Positions 47,060 through 61,700 of a stretch of 64,000 nucleotides of DNA are shown one piece after another. The translations under genes and the position numbers were made by a program. The notes beneath the pieces are model-generated. The model saw nothing but the letters and a program-made list of their open reading frames with translations. It was not told the origin of the DNA and did not search any database. Source of the DNA: Sphagnum magellanicum (taxonomy: Eukaryota > Streptophyta > Sphagnopsida > Sphagnales > Sphagnaceae); the NCBI GenBank assembly GCA_021904315.1, contig CM038923.1, forward strand, positions 6,454,038 to 6,518,037. Direction: 5' to 3'. Positions within the stretch are counted from its first letter, which is position 1. The number at the start of each line of letters is the position of its first letter.

Positions 47060-48800
47060 GTGATTATGGTTTGATTCCCCAAAACAAAAACTTTCTTTTT
47101 GGTACAAATGAAGAACTTTTCATTGTGAAGAAATGAGAACACAACAGACCCCAGCAAGGGGGAGTGCAGCACCGTGTGCATGACAATAACTCAACTAATA
47201 AATCCTTTCCTCGGGCCGATATGGCACCATGAAACAAAATTACCAACTTTTTTACAGATAATCTGAAATTTATACTAGATTTTATCAAAACCCTCAAAGA
47301 GCTTATATTCCACATCTTCCCACCCAATTCCCTAGAGCTTATGAACATGTCACTAAACAGTTTTAAACACCTTGTGGTTCCTCTCAATCCATAAGGTCCA
47401 CAACTTGATGATGCCTTTTAAGTAGTGATTAGAGGGTTTTCCACACATTGGTACTGCCTAAGAACCTTGGTGACAAATTTATCATGTTTCCATTGTGCAT
47501 TGGAGTTGCAACCCTATCCGAGACATTTTCATATACAGCACAGTTCAAAATTTCCCACACAAACGCCCAAGCACACTGCGCATGCTCACATTCCTACTAG
47601 AATCTGTGAATGACAGATTCAACCTCCCTTTCACAAAGTGCACATACTTCATCTATTGAACCATCCACCACTTTCACTCTCCGCGTGATCACCTTGATTG
47701 CTTTGTTCCATACAATCCACATAAAACTGGCCTCCTTCTTGCTCCAGTGTTTGTTCCAAATCTTGGGCCATCTTAGCTTAAAGTTAGATGGGAGTTTCTT
47801 TGACCATTTCTTTCTCGACTGCATTTGTTATGGGTTTAGATGATCTCAATATTATGTTCCTTCCCAAGACTGTAATATACGACAACAAGGGTTCCCCTCA
47901 TTTCTCAGAAAATGCATTTGGGTCTAGTTTAAGAGCCATTACCTTTCCATAGAACAACAAAGCTTGCTTCTTCTTTGGGCCTTTGTTCATTTCTACTATT
48001 TTGACCTGCTCAATTTTGCCGTCCCATATGTGTGGGACCTCCACTTTTGTGCCACTTGCTTCTACGACCTCCACTTTTGTGCCACTTGCTTCTACGACAG
48101 GTAAAATTCTTGAGTGAGGGCCTACTGAGAATAGGCCTCACATCTTTTGAGATTAGCATAATTTGATCCACATCACTACACATTGGAGTAAAAGTTGAAG
48201 AAGCCTTGCACACCATGGATGGCAAATCTTGGCTTCTTGCAAAGAATCTTACCCACTTTCTTGCCTTGCTGGGTAATATTGGTCATAAAACGTTAACCCT
48301 CTTCCCCATCCTTTCTTCAAATTTAACAACAATTTTGATGTATCCCAACTCTTCTTCCATGGAGATTACAAGATTTTCCTTCATCTCCTCTCTATATGCA
48401 AATATTCCCTTGTTTGTCACTCATACATCCACCACCAAGATTCACCCTACTCAACTTAGTTCAATGGCTCTATCCATTGAAAATCCCTCAACTCACAATT
48501 GAACAAATCCACTCCACCAGAAATTCACTGCCAAAATGTCTTCCGATGTTTTAGTGTTATTGATCTGCACATACTTTGCCATGCTGGCCCATGCCTTGCC
48601 ACCCTATTCCAGATAGTAGAAACAAGCACCCTTTTATGTAGTTGATATTTCCTTAGTCAAGGAGTACAAGGAGCTCTTGTAAGTTAGAATTCTCTGGCTC
48701 TAACGCATGTAGGACCGATTTTGAAATGAGAGCATTGAAAGCCTCATTAGGATCCAGTAAGCTTAAGTCCCCCAACCTTCTTTTTGCCACAAAATTGGTC
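47060..48800 (-). pseudogene. Decayed plant L1-type LINE, C-terminal part of ORF2
   Basis: On the minus strand the order fits the end of a plant LINE reverse-transcriptase protein. Near 48770-48680 it reads RRLGDLSLLDPNEAFNAL, then LHALEPENSNLQELL, a segment that follows the polymerase fold. At 47824-47597 comes a zinc-binding reverse-transcriptase domain with IWNKHWSKKEASFMW and CALCEREVESVIHRF. Next is IIKLWTLWIERNHKVFKTV (about 47415-47360). Frame breaks and stops separate the pieces. The endonuclease and the polymerase core were not found. LINEs copy themselves through RNA; this copy is dead. Confidence 0.6.
48036..48095. repeat. Perfect 30-bp tandem duplication
   Basis: Two identical 30-bp units, 48036-48065 and 48066-48095, each begin GACCTCCACTTTTGTGCC. 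The match is exact, so the duplication is recent relative to the LINE remnant that contains it. Confidence 0.9.
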
Positions 48801-51530
48801 CCAAACTACCCAATGTCGACAATGGTGTGCAAAGCTAGACCTTAAATAATTCTTGGGCAGGCAGGCAACTTTGCTGATTCCCTTTCCTAGTTCCACCCCA
48901 TACACTCACAAAGGACCACGCGGTTGATAAGAGAGTGTTGTTAATTAATCACCTTCCTACAGAAGGGCAAGTTGAGTGGAGACCCAGTAAGTTCAGTTTC
49001 TGCTCAACTTTCTCTAGAAGAAACATGTCTGAATCAGCAGATTTGAAAGAAAGCCCAAAAGGGGGGTTTCAAGAAGCTTGGATGGATATATATATAGAGC
49101 ATCTGGAGAAGCTCAAGTCCAATTCAATAGTTGGGTCCCGTTGGGCCCCCCGACCGACCTAGAGATGCATTCTTGCCAGGCCATTGCTGTGAAGCTAGTG
49201 TTGTTTATATATTGTGCTATCAGCTGGTGCTTTTGTGATTGCGGAAGCCCCATGCCTTAGATTCTACCTATTCTTTGCTCCTTTCTTACTTATAGTTGCA
49301 TTAAGAGCCTCTCCAACCAGTAAGAATAGATAAGGGGTCCAGCAAATAAGATTTTTTGCCATACTGCAAATTACCTTACTACCTTTACCATTTCAATATA
49401 AATCAAATTGTTTTTTATTTTGTCAAAATTTTGAAAAAAAATATTTATTATTTGTGTCGAAATTTTAATAAAATCAAAATTTCAATTGTCAGGTTTGAAC
49501 TGCAGACCTACAGACAAGATCTTGAAAGTGAAGTTATCTACACACACTAAAATGCTCCATAACACTGACAGAGGCTTGTTTATTATATTATATAACTATT
49601 ACATGCTGAAATTTTCAGAATTAAAAAACCAAGTGCCAAAATTTTAATTTTAATTTTAATTACACTTCAGATTATATATATAATACTTAATAATAATGAT
49701 AAAACTAAACAAAATATAATTGCACAAGAAGGAAATACACTAAGATCTTTAACATCTAAAGTAGAATAGATCTTTGAAATAATTGAAACTATCAAATCAT
49801 TCGCCAACTCTTTCATAATTCTAGAGCTTTAGGCTCTAACCTTTCAAGGTAGTTCTAAACTACAATAATTTAGTAATTTTGAAGGTGTTCTTGAAGATTG
49901 CCTACATTTCTAACTATACATTCCAAGCTACTTCTAGCATTAAGGTGTTGTAGACCCACGTTAATGCATAGTCCTTCAGGAATATCCTAATAAGAATTTA
50001 GGTTTGTTGCCTTGAAAAAATGTAAAGAACCTAATTCTTTGATTTTTATTTATTTATACTCAATCCTGATTTGGAGTGAAAGGAATGCATGCATGGAGGA
50101 CAAGTTAATGAATTTTCATCAATTTTGTTGCAATTTGTGCATCTCCCACAAGTGGCCTGAGTCCCATTATCCATATGCTTGCCAATGAAAATTTCATTCC
50201 AAAAACTATGTAACTAATGACTTGCAACAAGTTGATAGGATGTGATGTGTATGTAATCCAATTGTCTCTTATCATTAATGAATAAATTGGACCATCACAA
50301 CAATGTCTTGGGAACTTGAGAAACTGGTACACCTAGGTTGCTGCATGCTTTATCTTCATTTTTATAAAAAAAAGCCTTATAAATTGACATGGACTTTACC
50401 CAATTAGCATGCCATCACAACTACAAAAAGAGAACTCTAAAAAAGAAATAAAAGTTCTGATATGTGAATAAATCTAAAATTCCCAAAAAAAAAAGATTTT
50501 CTCTTCTTTTGCTTCTCAAGCATTTAGGGTTTAATCAAAAGGAATTTCAGAATTGGTAGCTACAATTGAAGTTACCATTATGAAGTGTGTTTGGAATCCC
50601 ATATGCCATACTTGGGGTGTTAGTGAATTTGTTCCCCTTTCAATTTTATGAAGTTTCTAATAGGCAAGTATGTTCCATGCAAGCAAATAAACACAAATTC
50701 TTACCTGGGCCAATACTTCCAAAGCTTAGTTTCAAGTGGGGATTCATCAAAACCCTACAAAACTTTATTTATAAGCACATTGTGGATTTGGAAAATGTAC
50801 AAACATATTTTTTAAATGGGAGAATTTAAAGGACGTCGAGTTAGCACAAACTAAATGTCAAAAAAACTCCATCTGAACAATTGATCACATGTAATAGGTT
50901 AGTCATGGAGATGGGGTGGTGTTCTGAAGGGATGGAAGTTGAGAACTAGTTAAGTCTATCACTATTGCCTAACTTAAGATGGAGCTTTGCAATGTAATTG
51001 ATGTTTTTGTGACAAAAAAACATAACCAAGACAAAAGGAGGAGGGGATTTCTTTCTAAAATTCAATCTTGATAAGGTGAGTTTGAAGGGCATGTAACTGC
51101 ACATTATAATTACCAATTATTCTGAGATTGTTGTCCAATATAAAAATGATATTGGTATGAGCCATACATAGGTCTCCAATCAATGCCCACCAACTTTTTC
51201 CTTTGGTTCATCATTATGACATGCAAGGTTCCATCACTCCATGAACAACCAACACCGACCAACCAATATTTACATTCACTTTTTGTGGATTCCAATAGAT
51301 ACACCCCTCACATCAAAGAGAGCAAAAACATTTAACAAGTGATGAATCAATGTACAATTTTCAACAACAAAACAACTTTGAATTAAGCATTTGAACCATG
51401 TGTTTAGTTGTGATACAACAACACGACAATCCATTGTGCACAATAACCAATGGTTTAAAAACCCTTTAGCTAGTGTCCTTGAAAGCTAGAATATAATGGA
51501 GTGCCCATTACTTTACAACAGCATGCACTA
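48801..51530. other. Intergenic DNA with one unassigned gene-like patch
   Basis: At 48935-49260 the sequence is less AT-rich and one frame reads SESADLKESPKGGFQEAWMD, then IEHLEKLKSN, ending at a stop after 75 codons. It might be a stray exon, but I do not recognise it. The rest is AT-rich with nothing recognised. Confidence 0.35.
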
Positions 51531-51600
51531 GAGTGAACCAGCACTCACCAGCTCAGCCTGCAGGATGGATGGTACATGAACAAGAAACACTTTTTCATTG
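51531..51600 (+). repeat. Short dispersed repeat (also at 43330-43410)
   Basis: AGAGTGAACCA, GGATGGATGGT and an AAACACTTTTTCATT-like block occur in the same order in both places. The right flank (about 51815-51840) also has a 20-base match in inverted orientation to about 37730-37755 (CACCATCCATTGGAAAC). Confidence 0.4.
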
Positions 51601-51607
51601 TATTCCT

Positions 51608-51642
51608 GTGACATAGCTAACCACAGTGGTTAGCTATGTCAC
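51608..51642. repeat. Perfect 35-bp palindrome (17-bp arms, 1-base centre)
   Basis: The left arm GTGACATAGCTAACCAC (51608-51624) is followed by one A and by its exact reverse complement (51626-51642). Short CTTACCT words recur in the 140 bases to its right. Confidence 0.9.
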
Positions 51643-52229
51643 TAACCATCTACATGTATTGACTTACCTTGTAGCAACTAAGTGCCTTTCCTACTTACCT
51701 ACTAACTTAGTAACCACTTACATTATCTACCAACTTACCTATGATACGTACCCACTTACATCAATAGTTAGCGGAAGTAGTTTGCAAGATAGGATGAACC
51801 ACATCTGAGTCCTAATGAGTTTCCAATGGATGGTGCATTGGTGGATGCTGAGTCAAATACTTGACAAGTAAGGGAAGCATTAGCTTAGGTTTTTACACTG
51901 ATTATAAGGAAGCCTATGTTAGGAGCGGTTCTTCTAACCCCCTAAATGCCTGATAAGCTAGAAATTTTTTAAATGAAAAAAGAAAAAAAAAAGAAAAAAT
52001 CCATGCACCAAGCAGAATTCCTTTTGTCTTTTTTCAATTATTTTTAGTCCATGTGGAGTGTGATAATGGGCCCCAAATGGCATGCTGACCACATAATTCC
52101 ATGTCAATGTTTGGATGAAAAATAAGGCATGCAACCATGTCGAAAAGACGGGTGTGATGGAGAACAAGGGGATTTCACTCTGAAGCCAACAGGGACCAGT
52201 CAGCCAAGCGTGTCATATACAAAGACAGA

Positions 52230-52465
52230 GGTTAGGTTAGGTTAGGTTTTGATTTAGAAGATTTTGTTGTGAGAGGTTACTCTAAATGAAAAGGAAAGCA
52301 TTATGTGAGGTTTTTATGATGAAAAGGTTATGTTGTGAGAGTTTCATCTCAAGGGAAGATTGAGTTATGCTATTATGAGGAACATTGTGTTGTGAGAAGT
52401 TCCTTTGAAAGATTAGGTTATGCTATTACAAGAGACATTGTGTTATGAGAGGTTAGGTTCTAATG
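52230..52465 (+). repeat. Degenerate 53-66-bp tandem repeat, 4 units
   Basis: GTTGTGAGAGGTT or a close variant occurs at 52266, 52332, 52389 and 52442. The last two units share AGGTTATGCTATTA and ACATTGTGTT. A GGTTAGGTTAGGTTAGG run precedes the array. Confidence 0.6.
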
Positions 52466-55400
52466 TTTAGGGTAAACCTCCAAGGTGGGGCATTCTTAAA
52501 TTAAGGGGCCTAGGGTGAGGCAATTGCTGTCCTCCCTGCATTTTGGGTATGTCCACCACCTTGGGGCTTTACCATTGTAAAGCACGAGGTGAAGGTTATC
52601 GTGAATTTAAATGTAGCTAGATCACAAGGAATAGATCATATGTTAATGATGGATTTTTATGTATGTGATTAGTTTATGTATGTTCACAACAATGTTTAAA
52701 TTTTAAATTTGTGATATTGCATCAATGGTGAACATCCCAAGAAAGATTTAGTATTAAATGATGACACGTAAAGAATAATGCAACTACTCCTTAAGAGTGG
52801 GATAGGTCTTAGTGTAAGATAATGCTTAAGGAGGCAACCTTCTTGAAGTAAGAACAAATGGTAGTATAGAAGGAGTTCACATTCGGAACATCACATCTGA
52901 AGGTGTTAGCCCATGTGATGACTTAGTAAACAAAACAAATTCATTTTTTTCACACGATTCTTGTCAGATATCATGACAAGAGAGGAAAAAAGAGACATTG
53001 GGCATTTCACATTTTGATGTATGCAACTGGAGTTCAAATCAAATCAAAAAAATTAATTTGATTCAAATAAATTGAGTGAAATTCAAATTAGGTTGAATTG
53101 AACTTAGATTCAATTTTTAAAAAATAGGATGCAAATTGGTCCAAAAGGTATTGAAAATCTATCTGTTACTGCCGTCATCTATGATTATGACATTGAAAAA
53201 GAAACAACTTTCAAAAGACACAAATCCAAAAAACCACCTTTACATAATCTTTTGTATGATCCACAACATTCCACTTGGAATTATCAATTAAGAAAACCAT
53301 ACAAAAGATCCCCCCTCTACCAACTCTGAGTTTCTCATCACTGAAATTAAATAAACATTAAATAAAATATTCATTATCAACTTTCAAATCACTCATAATT
53401 TCACTCTAAAATATATATAATTATGGTACATCACGAAAGAAAAAGTGTTACACCATTATAGTACAACAATAGTAGATTTATAATCTAAAAATCTGTGCTT
53501 AAATCTTATTTAGTTTTACATCTGTTTGCATAAACTCTATTTCCTTTTGAAAACATATGAACGGTCAAGAAAATGAGTGTTATGCCATAATAAAATATTT
53601 TTAATGCCATTATAAAGCATCAAAACTTAGTGTGGTGCTTATCGGCTTACCCTCCAGTGTGCCACACATACTACAGATCTGGAATATCACTTCTTATCCT
53701 TGGAACTCCATGTGAGATTTTCCTCATTCCTTACCCAAACTGAGCGATTTTTGTGTCATTGGACATGCAACCTGGAGGGCTACAAATGTTCTTTGAGCGT
53801 CAGAAGTGAATTGAAGGAGCAACACAGAAAACACAAGAAAAGGATGAGTGATAGTTTGCTTCAAAATAAGATTTTAAACAGCTCTAGACCCCTCGCTAGT
53901 TCCAACTCCATATCTTCATCATTTTGAGTGATTTAAAACCTGATGGGTGCACCAATTAAAGCTTTACAAAACCTCTTTCTATTCCAAAGGCAAAGATGCA
54001 ATGATACAAGATTTTAAGCTTGTAATCCTAATTCGTTTTAATTCACTGAACACTGAACCCTCTTACACCAAACACCCCAAATCTTTTCGATTCCTTTATC
54101 AAATGGAAAAATTCTTGGGATGTTAGAAGTGCTAGGTGAAGGGGTACAAACGCTATTGGAGCTTCAGAAGCAGAAAAACAATGTGTGAGGATTTGACCCT
54201 TTGAGTTCTTAAATGTCCACTCATCAAGATATGCAACCTGGACATCTTAAGTTCAAAAGAGTCCATTGCTTCAAGAGACAATTAGGAAAGAAACATTGTT
54301 TGCTTTAGAAACATTCGTCTTCCCAAGTAAGCATTTGAAGGCAAAGGATTATAGTATTTTAAAGTGCATCTTGAAGTTGGTTTTTCCCCATTGACTGTTT
54401 GATATGGTCAATGGTATGGTTTTCATACACACTCAAAAGAGTGTGATTCTGATTAGACATGGTTTCTTTTACCTTCTCAGATTACGTATTCACTTAGTGA
54501 GTTTTCAAGAACCTTGCAAGCCATTTCACCCACCAAGCAAGTCCAAAGCTGATGGAAGAAGATGCATTTCTGCCAAGCAATTTTTGGAAAATTGAAACAT
54601 GCAAAGGAAACATCCCCCCCCCCATGGGCTGCAGTTTGAACATTTTTCAATAACATATGAGAACATTGAGAGAAATTGCACCTTTTCCACCATATGCCAT
54701 TTGGTCAGAAATGCCCAGACATTACTCTCACGTGCAGACATAACTCTTCTTGATCATTGGCTTCTGGCTGACTCAGTAATGCACTTTAGAACGAGCTTGA
54801 ATTTTACTTGTTCTCATAACCTCATCTTCCTGCACCCAGGCTGGAAAGCCCTAAACCTCACAGTGAAGTTGCTCAAGCCAAGCTGGGTTCTAGAACTGGA
54901 AGTAGCCTCATGGATTGTACAAGAACTGCACAACAAAAGCTGAGATACACTTCTGAGTAGATCATTTTCCAGCCTGTAGATAAGTGAAGCATGCCTCTTT
55001 CAAAAATCCTCTTCCAAGACAAATGTCCACAGTAAAAGGCCATATAGTGATACAAATCCCAGAACATTGTAGATCCTGTTGGTGTTGCATCATAAATCCA
55101 ACTATTGGAAGTTCACATCATTGCAGTTGACAATGCACAAAAAATAAGACAAGTTGATGAGAATAGAATCAAGTCAGCAAGTCATCATACCACTTTTGTC
55201 ATTGTTCACAAGAACTATCACCTCCAAATGTCACTAGCAATTCAAGTAAATACCTCTGAATTGTTGGCAGAATGTCTGTTCCAATAGTCTTAAAAGAACA
55301 TATTTTATAGAGAGACCAAGTACATGTCTCCTTGGATAACATCTCAGCATATCTATGTGTGGGACAAAATACCAAGGTCATAACTTGGTTGATTTGTGGA

Positions 55401-55719
55401 GGTCCTCCTACAGTTGGATTTCATTAGGAGAATGCCAACGCTTCCTCTAAACATAAGAGTGCAAAGGTCTTCCACTGTACACAGAAGCTGTTGAATAGCA
55501 AAAGCTCCATACCTTAAATCATGAAGCTCAATACTCGAGCAAGGGGCAAACCTCCCTGGGAATCTATAATGCTCATGATGACCCTGCTGCTGGTTGGGTT
55601 ACACATTGAGTAGGCTGATACCCTTTAAACACCCTTGTTTTGAAGCTGGTTATAGTGATGAATATCAAGTTTTGTAAAGAAACAGATAACATCAAGAATG
55701 ATTAATTTGCACACCAAAT
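52466..55719. other. Intergenic DNA and 3' flank of the UGT80 gene
   Basis: The part near 55720 should include the 3' untranslated region of the minus-strand sterol glucosyltransferase gene. From 53640 on the base composition resembles the introns of that gene. No separate gene was recognised. Confidence 0.45.
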
Positions 55720-58700
55720 TTAGTGAAACTTAATATGCAATTTGTGGAAGAAGCGTTGTAAAAACCTATGCCGCCGGGAAGAGAGGAAGTCGTGGAAAAA
55801 ACCACGCTGCAGGGAAGAGGGTGTTTTTCCCACATGTGTGATATCAGGTAAGTGCTTCTGAATATGCTTATGGAAGGCACACACAGCCCCTTCAACACCA
55901 TCTTCGTTTTCCATTTCTCTTGCAAGTTCCACTGCTTTCCTTTTCACCTGCACAGATTTGAACAGGTCACTTAAGAGATACCCATCAAAATGCATCTAGA
56001 GATAACCACTCCAGCAATTACTCAGCACCTGCTAAACATGGAGATCTACTCAGGTTCTGCTGAATCATCCTCAGATCTACAGATGACCTTTAAAAGTTGT
56101 GTAAGTGGAAGGGACAAAAGCATGCTCCAAGACAGGTAAACCCTAAGCTCAAATGAAAAATAAGATAAAAGGAGGAAAAGCACATGGCCTGGAATTCCAA
56201 AGACACATGAACTTTCAGGATCTTTGCTGGTTGACGAACTTTTGCTCACCTCAGGGTCCAGCATAAACTCAATGGCACTGATGAGCTTATCCAGAGTAAC
56301 ATGGGAAACAGGAATTGGCGGTGGTCCCACACCCTTCTCACTAACACGCTCACCCCAGAATGGCTGATCACCAAAGAATGGAATGATTGTTGTAGGGCAC
56401 TGCAATTGTAGACCCAAAATGTCAGCACTCTACAACATTGTTTTCATAGTCCAAAACCACACTAACAAAGAAAGCTTCATTACTGATGCCATTTTCATTG
56501 GGTTACTGCATCTCCCATGCAGTATGAATATTGTCGTCATTCAAATTATGAAGCTGTCTGATCTGGTTCCCATGCAGGCAATAAAACAATCTGGTTCCCA
56601 CAGATTAGAGCTGACATCTTTAACAACTAGATGACAACTGAATGACATTTGGCACTGGCAGCATCTTAACAGCATCTTAAGAACAATTAAATTCAGCACT
56701 GGAGAGGGTGAAGGGGTATGGTGTGGTATATGAAAGTGTAAAAGAAAGGATTAACATTCTGCTCAGGGAAAGGAGAGTACCGCAGCCTTCAGACCTGCAG
56801 CTGTTGTGCCTGCCCCACCATGATGAATCTGCAAACGCATTCAGACACAATCACCATTAGGTCACAATCAAAGAGATGATCAAATGTCAAAAGCCAATCT
56901 CCACAAGCAGGTCTGAATGAAATGTGTAAAGATGCTTTCCAGATCAGCATGTGTGTAGATCTTCTGCTGAGGCACAGCCATATACTACTAAACAAGAGGA
57001 TTCCTACTCTATCCCAAGTATCACAATAAATTGGAAGACTAACCACAGCAGCACACTGAGGAAATAGCCAGTCGTGGGGGCAGTCAGAGACTAGGTACAC
57101 AAAGTCTGGGGTTACGGGCACTGCACAGACATAAATAAGAGAGCCAAAGTGAACACAACCTTATCATGAGAGTTCTTACTAAGGTCTCAGAATTCCAGAA
57201 TGATATCATGCAACAGGACAGAATCCTCAAACTAACAATCAATATCCCACAATCTCAAAGGTATAGGTGACACAATGAACCATGCAAGGTACACCAACCA
57301 TTTCTCAGTGTGGTATATGAATAAAAATAGGACAACTGCAGAAAGAGATTACATACTGTTGCCAATTTCACCCCAGCCCTTGCCAATAATACCACGCTGC
57401 CCCGTCTTTTCAAGAGCTTCAACGATGATCTTCGTCATGCCTTCTGGATCTTTAATAGGCTTTTGCAGCATTTATCCACCCAGCATGCCAGCAGAAAAAT
57501 CTCTGATCAGACTCAAGGGCATGGCATCCAATAAAGAACTAGAATCATACTGTGGCAAGCTGTCATAATCACAGCACTAAGCATAATTTCTACTCTACTT
57601 TTCACAGGATTCAGGTGTAAATATACTGCACAAAGAACCAACCAATGATGCTGCTTTCAAGACCAGTTATACATTTCGCATCCAATCAGCATGTTTTAGA
57701 CTACACCTACTTATCACACAAAACAGCCAGCAAGAAACAATCACATACATCTATGAGTTTGCATAGAGATCTCCACAACAACACTTTGAAGGTTACCCCG
57801 ACAAAGAGTGCAGTCATAAACTTGTGAGAGTTGCTCACAAGTGTAGACCTTCAGCTTTATCATGGATACCACTGATGAGCTGCATGACTACCACTGACTT
57901 CATCACCTCCTGATGGCAGGTGTAGATAAGTACATAAAAATCTGCCTAAGGAAAACATTCATAGTAGAATTTGCTATGACAAGAGCATCGTCTCAGTTTT
58001 GTCATAGTTTAATCCAACCTTCCTGTGATGGGATTTTCAATGCAAAGACATCCTGCAATTTGGTTGGCTGGCAATTTGGAAGTAGAAAGATACTCACAAG
58101 GCTGCCAAAGCCAATATAGATAGGTGGCTTCCCAGCTCCTAACCATTTAACCATATCGTCTGGAGGCTTGTAACCTTTTGCTAGGTTCAGAAAACAGAAC
58201 CCTACCACATCCACCAGGGGTCCCCAATCTGCAAAAATCAGACGTATATTTTTCAGCTACTCTACATCTCTCTCAGAGCCTCATCTCCAAGCAGTTCTTC
58301 TCAAATTCCCTCTCTCTGTGTACTATAATCATGCTTCAGTCTGGTTCCGAGCTGCTATCTGAGCTGTAGTCAGAATTTTCTGCTCAACTCATCTCTACCC
58401 TGTTAAAAACCTTCAATGGTGCTCCTTCCAGGATAGATCAAAAAAAAATTGGTAGCAAGCATTAACTTATCAGTCAACTATATCACTGTCACATCTAGAG
58501 GAAGGCCAAATCCACACCTTTGGGCTTTGGCACAAGGTGTGGACTCCAGATGTATGCTGTTGGCAGTTGATTAATAGAGCCTTGTGAACCACTCAAGTAG
58601 TTGATGGGACGCAGCTTTAGCTGTTTCTTCCGGTATCCATTGATGATGTCTCGTATGCCAAACCAGATCAGCGAGTCCACCACTTGGTATGATAGCTGAT

Positions 58701-61700
58701 GAACAGACAACTTTTTAAATCATGTAAAAACAATGCCTGTAACATGGTTCCAAGAGTATATCTGCATAGACAGATATATACAGTGCAATGTTCATGGGAA
58801 CCCTGAATGAATAACCCCAGAAGACTTTGGGTTTGGAGCACAGGTAAAGTGTTGAGGAATGAAAGTAAATGACCATCCCCAAAGCAAATAGACAACAATC
58901 AAATTGCAGTGAAACCATCATAAGAAGCATGACAAAGGCAGGTAGTCTCATTTACTCGATAGCCAGCTTGCTGCTTAACACGGGACAATGGATGTGGAAA
59001 TGCACTGGTTGGCCTGCACATGCCAGAAATATATCCATGAGATTGCAGAGAAATCTCCACTACAACACTTTCATGGTAGGATGACAATGTGCATGCTGGA
59101 ATAGTACATCACACAAGAGGACTCCTTGCTAAGCTGGACTCAGACAATCTTGGCAAATTTGCATATGCTACTATGAGGACATCTCAAGTGGAAGTGCATT
59201 AACAGAACACTTATTGCTCAAAGTTGAATACAAATCAGATGATCAATTCACAATTTGCTAATTAGTACCATCAAAAACCTGACTTTTAACATGAACTGAG
59301 GATTGTTCAGAATTGAGAGGTCCAACAAGAACAACATCCTCAGACATTCAACAAGTCTCAAGCTTTCCCATAGTATATGACAATGGTGAGAAAACATACG
59401 TCCAAGGCATTGTGAAAAGTATGTGCAATGGCAACTTGAGATATTCTGCCACATGTACATGTCCTGTTGAAAAACAGCCAGCAGAGTACATCAGAAAACA
59501 AAAGTCAGGAGCCAAGTTAAGAGAAGCACTATCTTTGTTTAGGCCCATGGGTCCAATAAAAAATGTGTGCAAAAACCTCATAACCAAAAAAATTCCTAGG
59601 GGTTTGCAAGACAAAGGAGCATGAGAGAAAACTAACACAAATAACCAGACCTGAAAGGGAGAGGGTGAGTACAAGGAAGCAGGACCCTTTGCACCAATTC
59701 AAAAGGAATTTCTCTCCATGTAGGGGAATATGTGGGAACTTCAGCAAAGAAGCAAGTCACCTAATAGTCTAGAAAACAACAATAGAAGCTACTGTCTTTA
59801 CCATACGCTGGAGGGTTTGCAATTATTGCATGAGGATGGAACGGAAGACCAGAATCCAGGTCCGGTTCAGTACAAGCAGGCAATAAAGAGTAAACAATTG
59901 ACTTTATTTGCTTTCTTTGTGTTGCAATTTCAGAGTGTCCAGATGGCAGAAAACCCTTATTCTTCACCATATCTGTCAACAACCACACATGAAGCATCTT
60001 ACTGAAACAATATGAATGTGCCAAACTGAAAACAAAAAAGGTAACCCTGCAACAGTGACATTTTCCCCCTTCACTACTGCAATAGTTGAGTTTTAAGCAC
60101 TGTAGCAAAGCAGTGCTATCTGCTGACTTCTGGACATACTTAAAGAACTAGCAAGAGTGCCTCATGACAAAAAGGTCAGTACAAAAGTAGACATACATCC
60201 AGCTAGAATTTTGGGATCGCCTCCTAGTGGATAAAACTCCAAGCCTTCTTTCCTTACAAAATCATGAAAGTTGGCATGTGATGCCAATCTCACTTGATGC
60301 CCATGCTCCTACACATACACAAGCCCTTCTTTGTAAGTAGAAGAACCAAGATCAAGGGATGGACAATTTTCACAGGATCAAATTTAACACATACTGGATT
60401 AGTGGCCTCTAGTGTTATCTACACTAATTGGATTCTTCCCAATGCTTAGAAGCAAGTTGTGTGCTGTAAAAATGAAACATCACTTCTGCACAGATACAGC
60501 AACCACATTTGTGGCATGTACACATCCTTGGGTACAATTGAACTTCTCACATATTATTTCACCCACTGAGTGAGAGACGAAGAGGATGGAGGGAAGGCAG
60601 GGCAGACTGAAACCTGCAATCTCTTCCCAATGGCAATAAAGGGCTGCACATCACCTCGAGTACCCACAATCAACATCACAATTTTGAGTGGAGGGATGTG
60701 CTGCAGCTCAATCTCATCATCTTCCTCTTCATCTTCAACCACCTCTGGCACATCTAGTTCTTTTTGTTCATCCATTGCAGCTGGTCCAAACAAATCTTCA
60801 GCTAGACGAGCAGTCTGTCCAACATCAAACTCCACTGCTCCATCTCCTTTGATGGTACCCAGCCTTCTCACAAGCTTTTCCTGTTACAAGACAATGAATT
60901 AAATAAAAACAAAGGTGATACAGCACTGCAGTCTTAACACAACATATGCAGCCTTCATCGTGCTACAAACATCTACAAAAGCATCAGTCTTGGTGCCTTT
61001 GTTGATGCTTGGTTTACAGTTGATGACATCTTATTGTTATTTGTTCTTGAATATTCAGCTGTCCACTGTTTACCTATTGAAACACAGCACATCACAACCA
61101 CATCTGATGATAAAAGCATTGAACTCCTCTTCTCCAGAGGCATCCTAATGATCAGCTCTATATCAGATGGCAAGGGTGGCAGTTGATTAAAATATGAAAG
61201 GTGTAGGAAAGGGAAACCTTTTTCCGATCTAAAGCCTTGGCCTGTGCTATAATACGAACATTCACATTGTTTATATTTGTCTTAGTTCTCCTCTTTTGAG
61301 TGGTGGACCGTGCTAAGCGGCCTTCATCGACATCTTGAGAGGAATTGCTTGGCATAGATTTTGTCCTCGCTGACACTCCAGCTGACAAAACACAGATCAT
61401 ATTGCACATATTGATTGTTGTAAGAATAAAATGAAAAGTCAAATGTTCAGTCCTCAACTGGTGCACAGTGCAGTAATTGAGTAGTGACAGAGAAAGACCT
61501 GCTGATAGGGAATTCTCACTTCTGTGGGCACTCTCTGCCTTTTGTGTCATTGGGGTACCCTCCTCTGTAAATGAAAGTTGCTCTTCTTTCTCCTCAGATA
61601 GTTTTGTTGAGACTGCAACAGATGGCATCCACACGGGCAGTGATTTTGTGGCCTGTATCAATCGGCCATCACTGAAATTTGTTACACCCTCCATATCAGT

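Noticed and set aside
60570..60902. A Ser-rich plus-strand frame
   Set aside because: It is antisense to the acidic exon 4 of the UGT80 gene.
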